Position numbers and translations under genes: made by a program
From: Phycisphaerales bacterium
GTDB taxonomy: Bacteria; Planctomycetota; Phycisphaerae; UBA1845
NCBI GenBank assembly: GCA_003597935.1
Contig: QZJT01000039.1
Location: 16,953 to 80,952 of the forward strand
DNA length: 64,000 nt
Direction of reading: 5' to 3'
Notes under the pieces: generated by a model
What the model saw: the letters and a program-made list of their open reading frames with translations, nothing else
What the model was told of the DNA's origin: nothing
Databases searched by the model: none
In this document: piece after piece, positions 50,600 through 58,087 of the stretch
Numbering within the stretch: position 1 is the stretch's first letter
How the letters are laid out: each line of letters begins with the position of its first letter

Positions 50600-51718
50600 A
50601 TGTCCGCCACCGTCCAGCTCCGCAATCTGCTTGTCGACCGTTCCATGCCCTCGGCGCCCGAACTCGAGATACGCCTGGTGGACAACTGGGTCCGCTGCGT
50701 CGCCTGTGGTCACCGCTGCCGCATCAAGCCGGACGGCGCCGGCGTCTGCCGCGTCCGCTTCAACCGCGACGGTCGCCTGCGGGCGCCCTTCGGCTACGTG
50801 GCGGGCCTGCAAGTCGACCCGATCGAGAAAAAGCCCTTCTTTCACGCCTTTCCGGGCCGCGACGCCCTGTCGTTCGGGATGCTCGGCTGTGATTATCATT
50901 GCAGCTACTGCCAGAACTGGGTCACCAGCCAGGCGCTGCGCGACGATCAGGCGGTAGCCAGACCGCGGTTCTGCCAACCCGAGACGCTCATCGACCTGGC
51001 CCGGCAGCGCGGGGCGCCGGTGATGGTGAGCACCTACAACGAACCGCTGATCACGGCGGACTGGGCGGTCGAAGTCTTCCGCGGCGCCCGCGCGGCCGGC
51101 ATCCGCTGTGGCTTCGTCAGCAACGGCAACGCTACGCCTGAAGTACTCGGATACATCCGGCCGTACGTGGACCTCTACAAAGTGGACCTCAAGGGCTTCG
51201 ACGACCGGCAATACCGCAGGCTGGGAGGCACGCTGGACAACGTGCTGGCCACCATCGCCCGGCTCATCGAGATGGATTTCTGGGTAGAGGTCGTCACGCT
51301 CATCGTGCCCGGCTTCAACGATGGCGACGAGGAATTGACGGCGATCGCCGAATTCCTGGCCGGCGTGTCGGCGAACATTCCCTGGCACGTCACCGCGTTT
51401 CACCCGGACTACAAGATGACCGACCCGCCCGCCACGCCGGTATCTACGCTGATCCGGGCCTACGACATCGGCCGCACCGCAGGGCTGCGCTTCGTCTACG
51501 CCGGGAACATCCCCGGCGCGGTCGGCGAACGGGAGGACACCTGCTGCCCGGATTGCGGCCAGACGCTCATCCGCCGCCGCGGCTTCTACGTGCTGGAAAA
51601 CCGCCTGACGGACGGACGCTGCCCGTCCTGCGCCGCCACGATCCCCGGCGTGTGGGAAGACGCCCCGCCGAAGCGCTCCACGGGTACGGGCATCCCGCTG
51701 CCGGTGGCGCTGGCGTAG
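50600..51718 (+). CDS. amrS: AmmeMemoRadiSam system radical SAM enzyme
   Basis: 372 residues. The radical SAM cluster motif C97-D-Y-H-C101-S-Y-C104 (LGCDYHCSYCQNW) is preceded by an N-terminal CVACGHRC zinc-like pair and followed by YNEPLITADWAVE, FVSNGNATPE, YKVDLKGFDD and WHVTAFHPDYKM. This is the full pattern of AmrS, related to PflA. AmrS is usually found with Memo and AMMECR1 proteins; neither is adjacent here. The C terminus adds a CPDCG...CPSC pair, a zinc ribbon seen in long forms. The reaction is not known in general terms for this family. Confidence 0.92.
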   Translation: MSATVQLRNLLVDRSMPSAPELEIRLVDNWVRCVACGHRCRIKPDGAGVCRVRFNRDGRLRAPFGYVAGLQVDPIEKKPFFHAFPGRDALSFGMLGCDYHCSYCQNWVTSQALRDDQAVARPRFCQPETLIDLARQRGAPVMVSTYNEPLITADWAVEVFRGARAAGIRCGFVSNGNATPEVLGYIRPYVDLYKVDLKGFDDRQYRRLGGTLDNVLATIARLIEMDFWVEVVTLIVPGFNDGDEELTAIAEFLAGVSANIPWHVTAFHPDYKMTDPPATPVSTLIRAYDIGRTAGLRFVYAGNIPGAVGEREDTCCPDCGQTLIRRRGFYVLENRLTDGRCPSCAATIPGVWEDAPPKRSTGTGIPLPVALA

Positions 51719-51762
51719 GCTCGCGCAGCCGATTCCGCAAGGTCATTCGCTCAGCGTTGAAC

Positions 51763-51799
51763 AAAAAAAGGGCGGCCGGCTCCGAAGAGCCGGCCGCCC
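51763..51799 (-). terminator. Rho-independent terminator
   Basis: Perfect 13 bp stem GGGCGGCCGGCTC / GAGCCGGCCGCCC with a CGAA loop, followed on the minus strand by seven T (51769-51763). It lies ~48 bp downstream of the tail-A gene at 51848. Confidence 0.95.
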
Positions 51800-51847
51800 T
51801 CTAAAGTCGGCAGCGCCCTGCACGAGCGCGCCCGGGTTCAAGCGCTG

Positions 51848-52984
51848 CTAGCCGCAGCTATCGCGCTTGCCCTTGATCTTCTTGCAGAAGCCGTCGCCGC
51901 CGTCCGGGCAGTCGATCTTCTTGACCTTGATCTTCTTGGCGCAGTCGCCCACTTCCTCGCAGGCCTCGCCGGAGTCGTAGAGATCGCCCTTGGCCGGGCA
52001 ACTGTCGCACTTCTTCGCCTTGGAGTCCTTCTTCAGGGCGTACTGGCAGGCATCGCCGCCGCCACCGGTTCCGATCAGGACGAACGGCCGGTCGCTCGGG
52101 GCGCCGGAGCACCCGTCGACGTTCGCCGCCCAGGCGCCGCTGGACACCGTGAAGAACCGGCTGTTGTCAGTCTGCGGATTGCCCGGGGCGGAAACGGGCA
52201 GCCACGGGCCGGAAGCGCCCTGTCCGCGGGTGGCGAACTCGATCCAGTAGGTACCGGCCTCGAGCGGGTCGAGCCAGCTCATGTCGAAGGACACGGTCTT
52301 GATCACCCGGGCCTGGTCCAGCGGGGTGGCCGGGTTCACGCGGTTGGCGTGCGAGTACTCGCTGGTGCCCATCAGGCGGTTGGTGATCATATCGCCGCCG
52401 ATGATGTTGCCGCCCCCGCCGGGGACGCCATCGTAGATCTGGATGTAGATCTCGGTGATGAGCTGCTCGCGCGTCGCGCCGGTCTGGTAGATCCAGGTGA
52501 TCCCCTGCGCGATGTCCCACGTCTGGCCCTCCGGCACGACGAAGTCGTCGGCCTGGTGGAAGGCCGTCACCAGCGTGTTGTTGCCGAACGTGCAGTTGGG
52601 AGGCTCAAAGGCGGAGATGTCCTCGCCGTTGATGCCCAGGCCGCCCTGCACGAAGATGTCGTCGGCGCCGTTGTTGACGAGCACGTCATTCTCGCCCGTC
52701 CCGCCGTTGCAGTACCGCTTGTTCCCGTTCGGGTCCTCCTCGCAGGCGGCGGCCACGTGCGTGCAGCCGGCCTGCACGCAGGACACGCCGCCTTCGGCCT
52801 GCGCGAACACGCTGCACACGCAGTCGGCGGCGACGCTTGGCCCACCCGGAGTCGGCGCCGGCGAACTGAGCGTCGGCATCGCCTCGTCGTGGAGCAGGTC
52901 ATCCGCGTACCGCGGCTGATCGGCCGACACCACGCCGGCCAGCGCCAGGCACGCCGCGACCGCACAACACTTCCTTACCAACAT
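51848..52984 (-). CDS. Secreted protein with tail A, sixth member
   Basis: 378 residues. ATG 52984 was chosen for GGGAGG at good spacing; an in-frame ATG six codons upstream is less likely. The signal peptide is cut near GVVSA/DQP. Residues ~45-310 form a domain with FHQADDFVVPEGQTWDI, IYIQIYDGVPG and AGTYWIEFATRG, a Planctomycetes-type choice-of-anchor or sandwich domain of unknown function. Tail A follows: ACQYALKKDSKAKKCDSCP, CEEVGDC, IDCPDGGDGFC and KIKGKRDSCG. It is the only copy with an inserted Asp in KKDSKAKK and with CKKIKGK in place of CKxKGK. It lies 21 kb from the other five. Confidence 0.85.
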   Translation of the reverse strand: MLVRKCCAVAACLALAGVVSADQPRYADDLLHDEAMPTLSSPAPTPGGPSVAADCVCSVFAQAEGGVSCVQAGCTHVAAACEEDPNGNKRYCNGGTGENDVLVNNGADDIFVQGGLGINGEDISAFEPPNCTFGNNTLVTAFHQADDFVVPEGQTWDIAQGITWIYQTGATREQLITEIYIQIYDGVPGGGGNIIGGDMITNRLMGTSEYSHANRVNPATPLDQARVIKTVSFDMSWLDPLEAGTYWIEFATRGQGASGPWLPVSAPGNPQTDNSRFFTVSSGAWAANVDGCSGAPSDRPFVLIGTGGGGDACQYALKKDSKAKKCDSCPAKGDLYDSGEACEEVGDCAKKIKVKKIDCPDGGDGFCKKIKGKRDSCG

Positions 52985-53745
52985 CGCATTTCCTCCCAGC
53001 AAAGTCAGAGAGAACCGTAACGACGATGCACCTCGTCACACAACGAGGCGTCGCTAAAACGCTCGTTCTCGCGCGTCCACCCAGGAAAGAGATACCCCTT
53101 CTTGAGCGACGGCGCGCTCCGGCCAAAGCCGTCGCTTCCCCCGGGGACGTCACGTGCTTTCGTATGCCTGCGTACACAACCCGCCCGACCGCAAGCCCCG
53201 CGATCATGACAAGCCGTCATTCCACAGCCCGACGCACCCGGCGTCCGACCCTGGAACACGCAACCACACGAAAGCGCACCCCGTCGACGACCGTCGGCGA
53301 AATGGAGACCGACGTGTTTGGTCAACGGGCCGACATGAACGTTGCGCCAGCCACGGCGACTAGCGCGGGTGCCATGATACCACAAGCGGGGCGTGCGATG
53401 CAAGGGCATTCCCTGGATGCGGGTCATCCGGCTCCGGGAACCGGTCCCACTGCGCCCGACTCGCGCCGCTGAGCTTCGCGGACCCTGCCCTGCCCGCAAG
53501 GTCGGCCGACTGTCCGGAAAACCAGGCCAACGCCATCGAGGAACGGGCCGCCAGCCACGTGTCCGGGCCATATCGTACAGTTCCCTCCGGTGGGGAACGA
53601 AGCAATCCCTGTGCGCGGAGTCCCGGAGCGGCGGTCGCGATGCCGCCCGGGGGTCCGCGGCAACGTCGGCCTGACCCGGCCAGCTACCGGAAGTACAACA
53701 GGTTCGCCGAACCGGACGCCCCGCGTGCCCGCGTTCCCACGTCGT
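52985..53745. other. Intergenic region of 761 bp with no convincing gene
   Basis: Long frames run through on both strands but lack a ribosome-binding site and protein-like composition. It must hold the promoters of the divergent tail-A and metalloprotease genes. No repeat family from this window was spotted. Confidence 0.45.
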
Positions 53746-55074
53746 GTGCGACTCGTACCCGCTTCCCAGCCGGTTCACCCGCGCCGGCCAAAGTCTGCGG
53801 TTCGCTGCCGGCGGTTCACCGCGCTCGCCGGTATAGTGGCGCTCCTGTCAGCGTCGCTCGTCACCGGCTGCGGCGTCGTCCCCGCCCCCGACGGCGGCAC
53901 GCCCTCCACGATCGAACCCTTTTCCGGCCTGGACCTCGACGGGGATCCGAACCACGACGAGATCGGCCGCAACGGCGCCTTCGCCATCGCCGAGCCGGTA
54001 GACCTGGTCGCCGACGAACCGTTCCGCGTCTCGGGACGCATCTCCGACGCCGCCGACGTCGACGTCTTTGACATCGGTCCCGTGCTCGAGGGCGACCGCA
54101 TCGTCGCCGAAGTGTTCGCCGCCGCCGGTCTGGAGGGCGCCATCGCCATCTTCGACGGCAACGCCGAGTCCCTCCTCGTCAACGATTCGCGCAACGTCTA
54201 TCTGGGCCGCATCGAGCCGTACGTGGACGTAGTGCTGCGGCGACCGTCCGACCATTGCTACCTGGCGGTGTCCGCCACGCCCGGAAGCGACTCTTTCGGC
54301 GACTACGAACTGGTGCTCTTCCGCGCCCCGGGACAGCAGACGCTGCCCCGCCGGCCGCAGGTGGCGCTGCTCAACTTCGACGGCGTCGATCAGTTGCGCC
54401 TCGGCACCCGCACGCCGGTTGCCGTACCGCCGTTCGACGCCGCTTCGCTTTCGTCGCGCTACGCCGGTCAGACGGAGGCGATGGAGGCCTTCATCGTCGC
54501 GGCCGTGCGCCAGGACTACCTCGGCATGAACGTCGTCATCCTCTCCACCAGCGAAGGCGAAGTCGATGACGGCACGATGACGCGGATCAACTTCGGCACC
54601 TATGATCCGGCCCTGCTGGGCGTTGCCGAGGGCGTGGACGAGTTCAACGAACGAGCGGTGCAGGACGCCATCGTTTTCACCGACACCTTCACGGTATTCG
54701 AGCGGCTGTCGCCGGGCGTCTCCGAGATGGCCCAGGCGCTGGCCAACGTCGCCAGCCACGAACTGGGCCACCTGCTCGGGCTGGTCCACACCTCCGACGT
54801 ACGCGACATCATGGACGTGACGGCCGGCCTCGGCGAACTGCTGGCGGATCAGCAGTTCGCCACCGCTCCGCTGGAACAGCAGGTCTTCCCGCTGGGCCAT
54901 CAGAACTCGCCGCAGTACCTGTACGACGTCGTAGGCGGCGACCTGGACCTCATCAACCAGGTGGCCGCCATTCACAAGGCGGCGGTGGTGCGGGCCAGGT
55001 CGATCGACGTGCTGGAAGCACGCCGCCAGCGACGCGGGCTGGTGTTCGGCTCCTGCGGCCTGCACCCGCGGTGA
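53746..55074 (+). CDS. Exported lipoprotein metalloprotease (matrixin-like), copy 1
   Basis: About 442 residues if it starts at GTG 53746; this start is uncertain because no ribosome-binding site is evident. A lipobox LVTGC follows a hydrophobic core (LAGIVALLSAS), so the protein is probably lipid-anchored. Residues ~50-190 resemble a bacterial pre-peptidase C-terminal domain (DVDVFDIGPVLEGDRI). The zinc site HELGHLLGLVH near residues 338-348 has the HExxHxxGxxH pattern of matrixin-type metzincins, followed by a probable Met-turn (DIMD). It is paired with the paralogue at 55354; both have DVFDIGP/DVFDLGP and LLADQ(Q/E)FA. Confidence 0.75.
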   Translation: MRLVPASQPVHPRRPKSAVRCRRFTALAGIVALLSASLVTGCGVVPAPDGGTPSTIEPFSGLDLDGDPNHDEIGRNGAFAIAEPVDLVADEPFRVSGRISDAADVDVFDIGPVLEGDRIVAEVFAAAGLEGAIAIFDGNAESLLVNDSRNVYLGRIEPYVDVVLRRPSDHCYLAVSATPGSDSFGDYELVLFRAPGQQTLPRRPQVALLNFDGVDQLRLGTRTPVAVPPFDAASLSSRYAGQTEAMEAFIVAAVRQDYLGMNVVILSTSEGEVDDGTMTRINFGTYDPALLGVAEGVDEFNERAVQDAIVFTDTFTVFERLSPGVSEMAQALANVASHELGHLLGLVHTSDVRDIMDVTAGLGELLADQQFATAPLEQQVFPLGHQNSPQYLYDVVGGDLDLINQVAAIHKAAVVRARSIDVLEARRQRRGLVFGSCGLHPR

Positions 55075-55080
55075 TGCGCC

Positions 55081-55171
55081 ACCGCAGATCGGAGGGACCG
55101 CAGAGTCCGCGGAGGCCGCAGAGAGCACAGATAAGAGATCCAACCGCAGATGCACGCAGATGACACGGATA
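55081..55171. repeat. GCAGATGCACGCAGATGACA-type short repeat region
   Basis: Imperfect CCGCAGA units (CCGCAGATCGGAG, CCGCAGAGTCC, CCGCAGAGAGCAC, CCGCAGATGCACGCAGATG) lie between the two metalloprotease genes. Confidence 0.65.
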
Positions 55172-55353
55172 TGAAGGAGGGGCGTGCCGCGCTGCTGCCG
55201 GGGACGGCCGGAATTGACCGGACTTTCGGTCGGACCATACCATCCCGAACCGGGAACTCGGGTCTGGCGGAAGGGGCAAGCCTGGATGTCAGCAACGAGG
55301 GTTTCAAGAGAGCGATCCACCGCGATGACCGCTCAGCAAGGGAATGCGCGACG

Positions 55354-56586
55354 ATGATGAAACGTATCGTAATGCGAGTAGGGTTCGGTCGGCGGCTGCG
55401 GCAGGCGTGCGCCGCGGCGCTGATGACGCTGGGCGGGTGCGGCCTGACGGCGCCCGTCTCCGCGCCGGATCTGCTCGACGGCAACCGGGAAGACGGGACG
55501 TCGCCGCGCGGCAAGACCTCCGGCGAGCCGAACGGCTCGTTCGCCTCCGCCCTGATCGCACTCTTCGACGGCGGCGGCGAGGCGCGCCTGCAAGGGACGA
55601 TCTTCGCCGCCGGCCGCACCGCGGACGCCGACGTGTTCGACCTGGGTCCGCTGAAGGCGGGCGATCGGGTAAGGATCACGGCGGCCGCGGAGCGCTCAGA
55701 CCTCGACGTGAGCATTGCACTCTTCGACGACCAGCAGCGGCTCGTCTACATGAACGACGACATCAGTGACGTCAATCTCGACTCCGTCATCGACCACGTC
55801 GTGCGCCACGACGGCGATCCCTACTACCTGGTGGTGTCGGCGTCGGCCTTCGCCCAGGTCGACCGTGCGATTGGCGTCGATCGATCGCGAGGGGCGTATC
55901 TGGTGGACGTCTCGGCCACGGCCGGGGGCGACGTGCCGGCGCCGGTTCCGCAGACGCTGCTGCTGGACTTCGCCGGCGGCGAGATCAACTCGCCCGGGCT
56001 GGGACGGCTGAACCTCGATCCCTTCGACGCCGCCGACATCTCCGCCCGCTACGAAGGCTCCACGGCCGTGATGAAGAAGTGGATCCAGGCGACGGTCGAG
56101 CAGAACTTCGAACGTTTCAACGTGGCGGTGGTCTCGACGGATGAGCCGCTGCCGGATTCGCCCTTTACCACCATCTTTTTCGGCGGCTTCTCCGACGGGG
56201 TGCTGGGTTTCTCCGAGGCCGTGGACCTCTACAACCTGAACCGCTGTGACGACGCGATCATCTACACCGAATCGTTCGACCCGGCCGACGGGCTGTTCTT
56301 CGTCCCGCCGACGGCGATGGAACTGGCGGTGGCGATCGGCAACGTGGCCACCCATGAGGCGGGACACCTGCTGGGCCTCAACCACGTAGACGACGAGGCG
56401 GCCATCATGGATACCCAGTCGGTGGCCACGGCGTTGCTGGCGGACCAGGAGTTCGCGCTCGCGCCGCTCAGCAGCCAGATCGCCCCCATCGGCTTCCAGG
56501 ACGCCGTCCTGCTGCTGCTGGAGACGCTCGGCCCGGCCCGGGAGATCGAGCCGAACCGGTTGCTCGCGGCGGGCCGTGGTCGGTGA
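55354..56586 (+). CDS. Exported lipoprotein metalloprotease (matrixin-like), copy 2
   Basis: 410 residues. ATG 55354 or the next ATG (55357) starts a basic leader and a lipobox LGGC. The domain order matches the gene at 53746: a pre-peptidase-like beta domain (ADVFDLGPLKAGDRVRI, LFDDQQRLVYMNDD) then the zinc site HEAGHLLGLNH near residue 334 with the same HExxHxxGxxH pattern and AIMD as the Met-turn candidate. It lies 279 bp downstream of its paralogue, in the same direction. It probably cuts surface or medium proteins. The middle loop differs strongly between the copies, so substrates may differ. Confidence 0.78.
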   Translation: MMKRIVMRVGFGRRLRQACAAALMTLGGCGLTAPVSAPDLLDGNREDGTSPRGKTSGEPNGSFASALIALFDGGGEARLQGTIFAAGRTADADVFDLGPLKAGDRVRITAAAERSDLDVSIALFDDQQRLVYMNDDISDVNLDSVIDHVVRHDGDPYYLVVSASAFAQVDRAIGVDRSRGAYLVDVSATAGGDVPAPVPQTLLLDFAGGEINSPGLGRLNLDPFDAADISARYEGSTAVMKKWIQATVEQNFERFNVAVVSTDEPLPDSPFTTIFFGGFSDGVLGFSEAVDLYNLNRCDDAIIYTESFDPADGLFFVPPTAMELAVAIGNVATHEAGHLLGLNHVDDEAAIMDTQSVATALLADQEFALAPLSSQIAPIGFQDAVLLLLETLGPAREIEPNRLLAAGRGR

Positions 56587-56593
56587 GCCGTCG

Positions 56594-56818
56594 TATGGCA
56601 CCGGTTTTTAACCGGTGGTCTGAGTGTGTGGCACCGGGCTCCAGCCGGTGATCTGTGTGTGGCACCGGCTTCCAGCCGGTGGTCTGAGTGTGTGGCACCG
56701 GTTTCCAACCGGTGTCTGAGTGAGTGGCACCGGTTTCCAACCGGTGTCTGAATGTGTGGCACCGGCTTCCAGCCGGTGACGATGAGCACAGGTTTTCAGA
56801 CCTGTGGCAGCAAAGGCA
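56594..56818. repeat. Array of seven GGCACCGGCTTCCAGCCGG hairpins
   Basis: Units at about 56595, 56627, 56657, 56690, 56722, 56754 and 56784, with spacers of the TCTGAGTG kind. Stems vary together: CCGGCTTCCAGCCGG, CCGGTTTCCAACCGG, CCGGTTTTTAACCGG, and ACAGGTTTTCAGACCTGT in the last. One unit (CCGGGCTCCAGCCGG) is imperfect. The remainder of the gap to 56996 shows no gene. Confidence 0.95.
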
Positions 56819-56996
56819 AGGTGCAAGCGACCGCAACCGTCCATCCGGCGGGGGCCGCGCGACAGTCTGTTGGGGAAGTTGGGGAAGGCAAAGCTGCTCC
56901 ACCGGAAGCGGCGGCCAGAGGTCCGAACCGGGTCCCTCAGCACGTGTTCCGCGTGCGAAGGATCCGCAGGGGAATCCGCCGTTTCGGGGGGTCAGC

Positions 56997-57254
56997 ATGT
57001 CGCAGTTGCCGCGCTATCTTCACTGTCCGCACTGCGGACAGCCGGCCGTGATCCCGCCGATGTTCGGCAACGGGATCTGGCGCTGCCGCCAGTGCTACCA
57101 GACCTTCCGCCCCAGCCAAGCGCCCCTGACGCCGCCGGATGCGGATGAACGCGATCCCGTTAGTGGCCTTGTTCCCGCCAGTGTCCCCGCCGCCCTGTCG
57201 CGTCGCCGCCGCCCCCGCGTCCCCGCCCGCGCTCGCTCTCAGGCGTCGCCCTGA
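56997..57254 (+). CDS. Small zinc-ribbon protein
   Basis: 85 residues. Residues 1-45 carry CPHCGQPAVIPP and WRCRQCYQTF, a CxxC...CxxC zinc ribbon. The C-terminal half is Arg/Pro/Ala-rich and probably disordered. There is no strong ribosome-binding site; GGGG lies 9 bases upstream. It could be a real small regulator or part of a decayed gene; conservation outside this genome would be needed to decide. Confidence 0.45.
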   Translation: MSQLPRYLHCPHCGQPAVIPPMFGNGIWRCRQCYQTFRPSQAPLTPPDADERDPVSGLVPASVPAALSRRRRPRVPARARSQASP

Positions 57255-57351
57255 ACGCCACCGGCCACGGGTCCCCGAGTCGGCTCGAAGACGAGTCGCC
57301 CGCTCGGCCCGGCTCGGCGCCGCCCGGCTTGGCCTCCCGCAGAAGTCGAGC

Positions 57352-57380
57352 TTGACCTCCGCGGTGGATGTACGTATAGT
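57352..57380 (+). promoter_or_regulatory. Probable sigma-70-type promoter of the RHH/PIN pair
   Basis: TTGACC, 17 bp spacer, TATAGT. It is the best promoter match in the window and ends 32 bp before the antitoxin start. Confidence 0.65.
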
Positions 57381-57391
57381 TACCCAGGAAT

Positions 57392-57401
57392 GTTACGTAA
57401 C
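57392..57401. promoter_or_regulatory. GTTACGTAAC palindrome, candidate antitoxin operator
   Basis: A perfect 10 bp palindrome between the -10 box and the ribosome-binding site. A related TACGTATAG stretch overlaps the -10 box. RHH antitoxins commonly bind such sites to repress their own operon. Confidence 0.5.
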
Positions 57402-57412
57402 GGAGTCGCATG

Positions 57413-57658
57413 ATGGCCAAGCTGACTCTCAACGCCGAGAAAGAAGTGATCGCCAAGGCGAAGCAGCTTGCCGAGGAGCGCGGAATCAGCGTGTCGGCGA
57501 TGTTCAGCCAGTTCATCGAGATGCTGGCCGCCCGGCACAGCAGGCGGCGCGGGCTTGCTCCGATCACGCGCCGGTTGCGCGGCGTGGCCCGGGTTTTGCC
57601 GGACAGGAGCGACCGCGAACTCTTCGAAGAGGCTGTTATGGCCAGGGTCCGCCGATGA
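57413..57658 (+). CDS. Ribbon-helix-helix antitoxin (DUF6364-like)
   Basis: 81 residues. An RHH-like N terminus (KLTLNAEKEVIAKAKQLAEE, RGISVSAMFSQFIEML) is followed by a short charged C-terminal arm (DRSDRELFEEAVMARV) that would bind the toxin. The ATG at 57413 has CGGAG seven bases upstream; the preceding ATG at 57410 is too close to that site. The stop overlaps the PIN gene start as ATGA. It is read from its own promoter with a candidate operator. Confidence 0.85.
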   Translation: MAKLTLNAEKEVIAKAKQLAEERGISVSAMFSQFIEMLAARHSRRRGLAPITRRLRGVARVLPDRSDRELFEEAVMARVRR

Positions 57659-58077
57659 CGGACCGCCCCTTCTTCGACGTCAACGTGTTGCTCGACCACC
57701 TTCTCGACCGGGCGCCATTCGCCGGTGATGCGTCCGAATTGTGGTCGATGGCGGAGCGGCGTGACTTCGCCGCGTGCATTTCGGCCGTCAGCTTCAACAT
57801 CGTCTACTATGTCGTGCGACACGAGGCGGACGAGCGGGCCGCCCGACGCGCCATCAAAGGTCTTCGAGACATCTTCGACACGGTCGAAGTCGACGCCCAC
57901 ATCATCAATCAGGCGATCGATTCCGCCTTTCCGGACTTCGAAGACGCTCTCCAGCATACCTGCGCCATGCGCGCCGGGGCTACGCACCTTCTCACCCGCG
58001 ACCTCTCCAGTTTTCGCAGGTCGCAAGTGCCCGTGGTGTCGCCCGTGGACTACCTGCGCGCCTTGTCCGACGAATGA
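57655..58077 (+). CDS. PIN-domain toxin (VapC-like)
   Basis: 140 residues. PIN fold acidic residues: FFDVNVLLDHLLDR (Asp8), a central E, then THLLTRDLSSF (Asp) and the usual terminal VVSPVDYLR. Such proteins are Mg-dependent ribonucleases. It overlaps the RHH antitoxin as ATGA. An upstream extension of the frame is not protein-like and was rejected. It is convergent with the LamG gene (10 bp gap). Confidence 0.87.
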   Translation: MTDRPFFDVNVLLDHLLDRAPFAGDASELWSMAERRDFAACISAVSFNIVYYVVRHEADERAARRAIKGLRDIFDTVEVDAHIINQAIDSAFPDFEDALQHTCAMRAGATHLLTRDLSSFRRSQVPVVSPVDYLRALSDE

Positions 58078-58087
58078 TCCGTTTGGT

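Noticed and set aside
57139-57654. Longer N terminus for the PIN protein
   Set aside because: The upstream frame runs through the antitoxin gene and intergenic DNA and is Arg/Pro-rich. ATG 57655 gives the normal PIN start with ATGA overlap.
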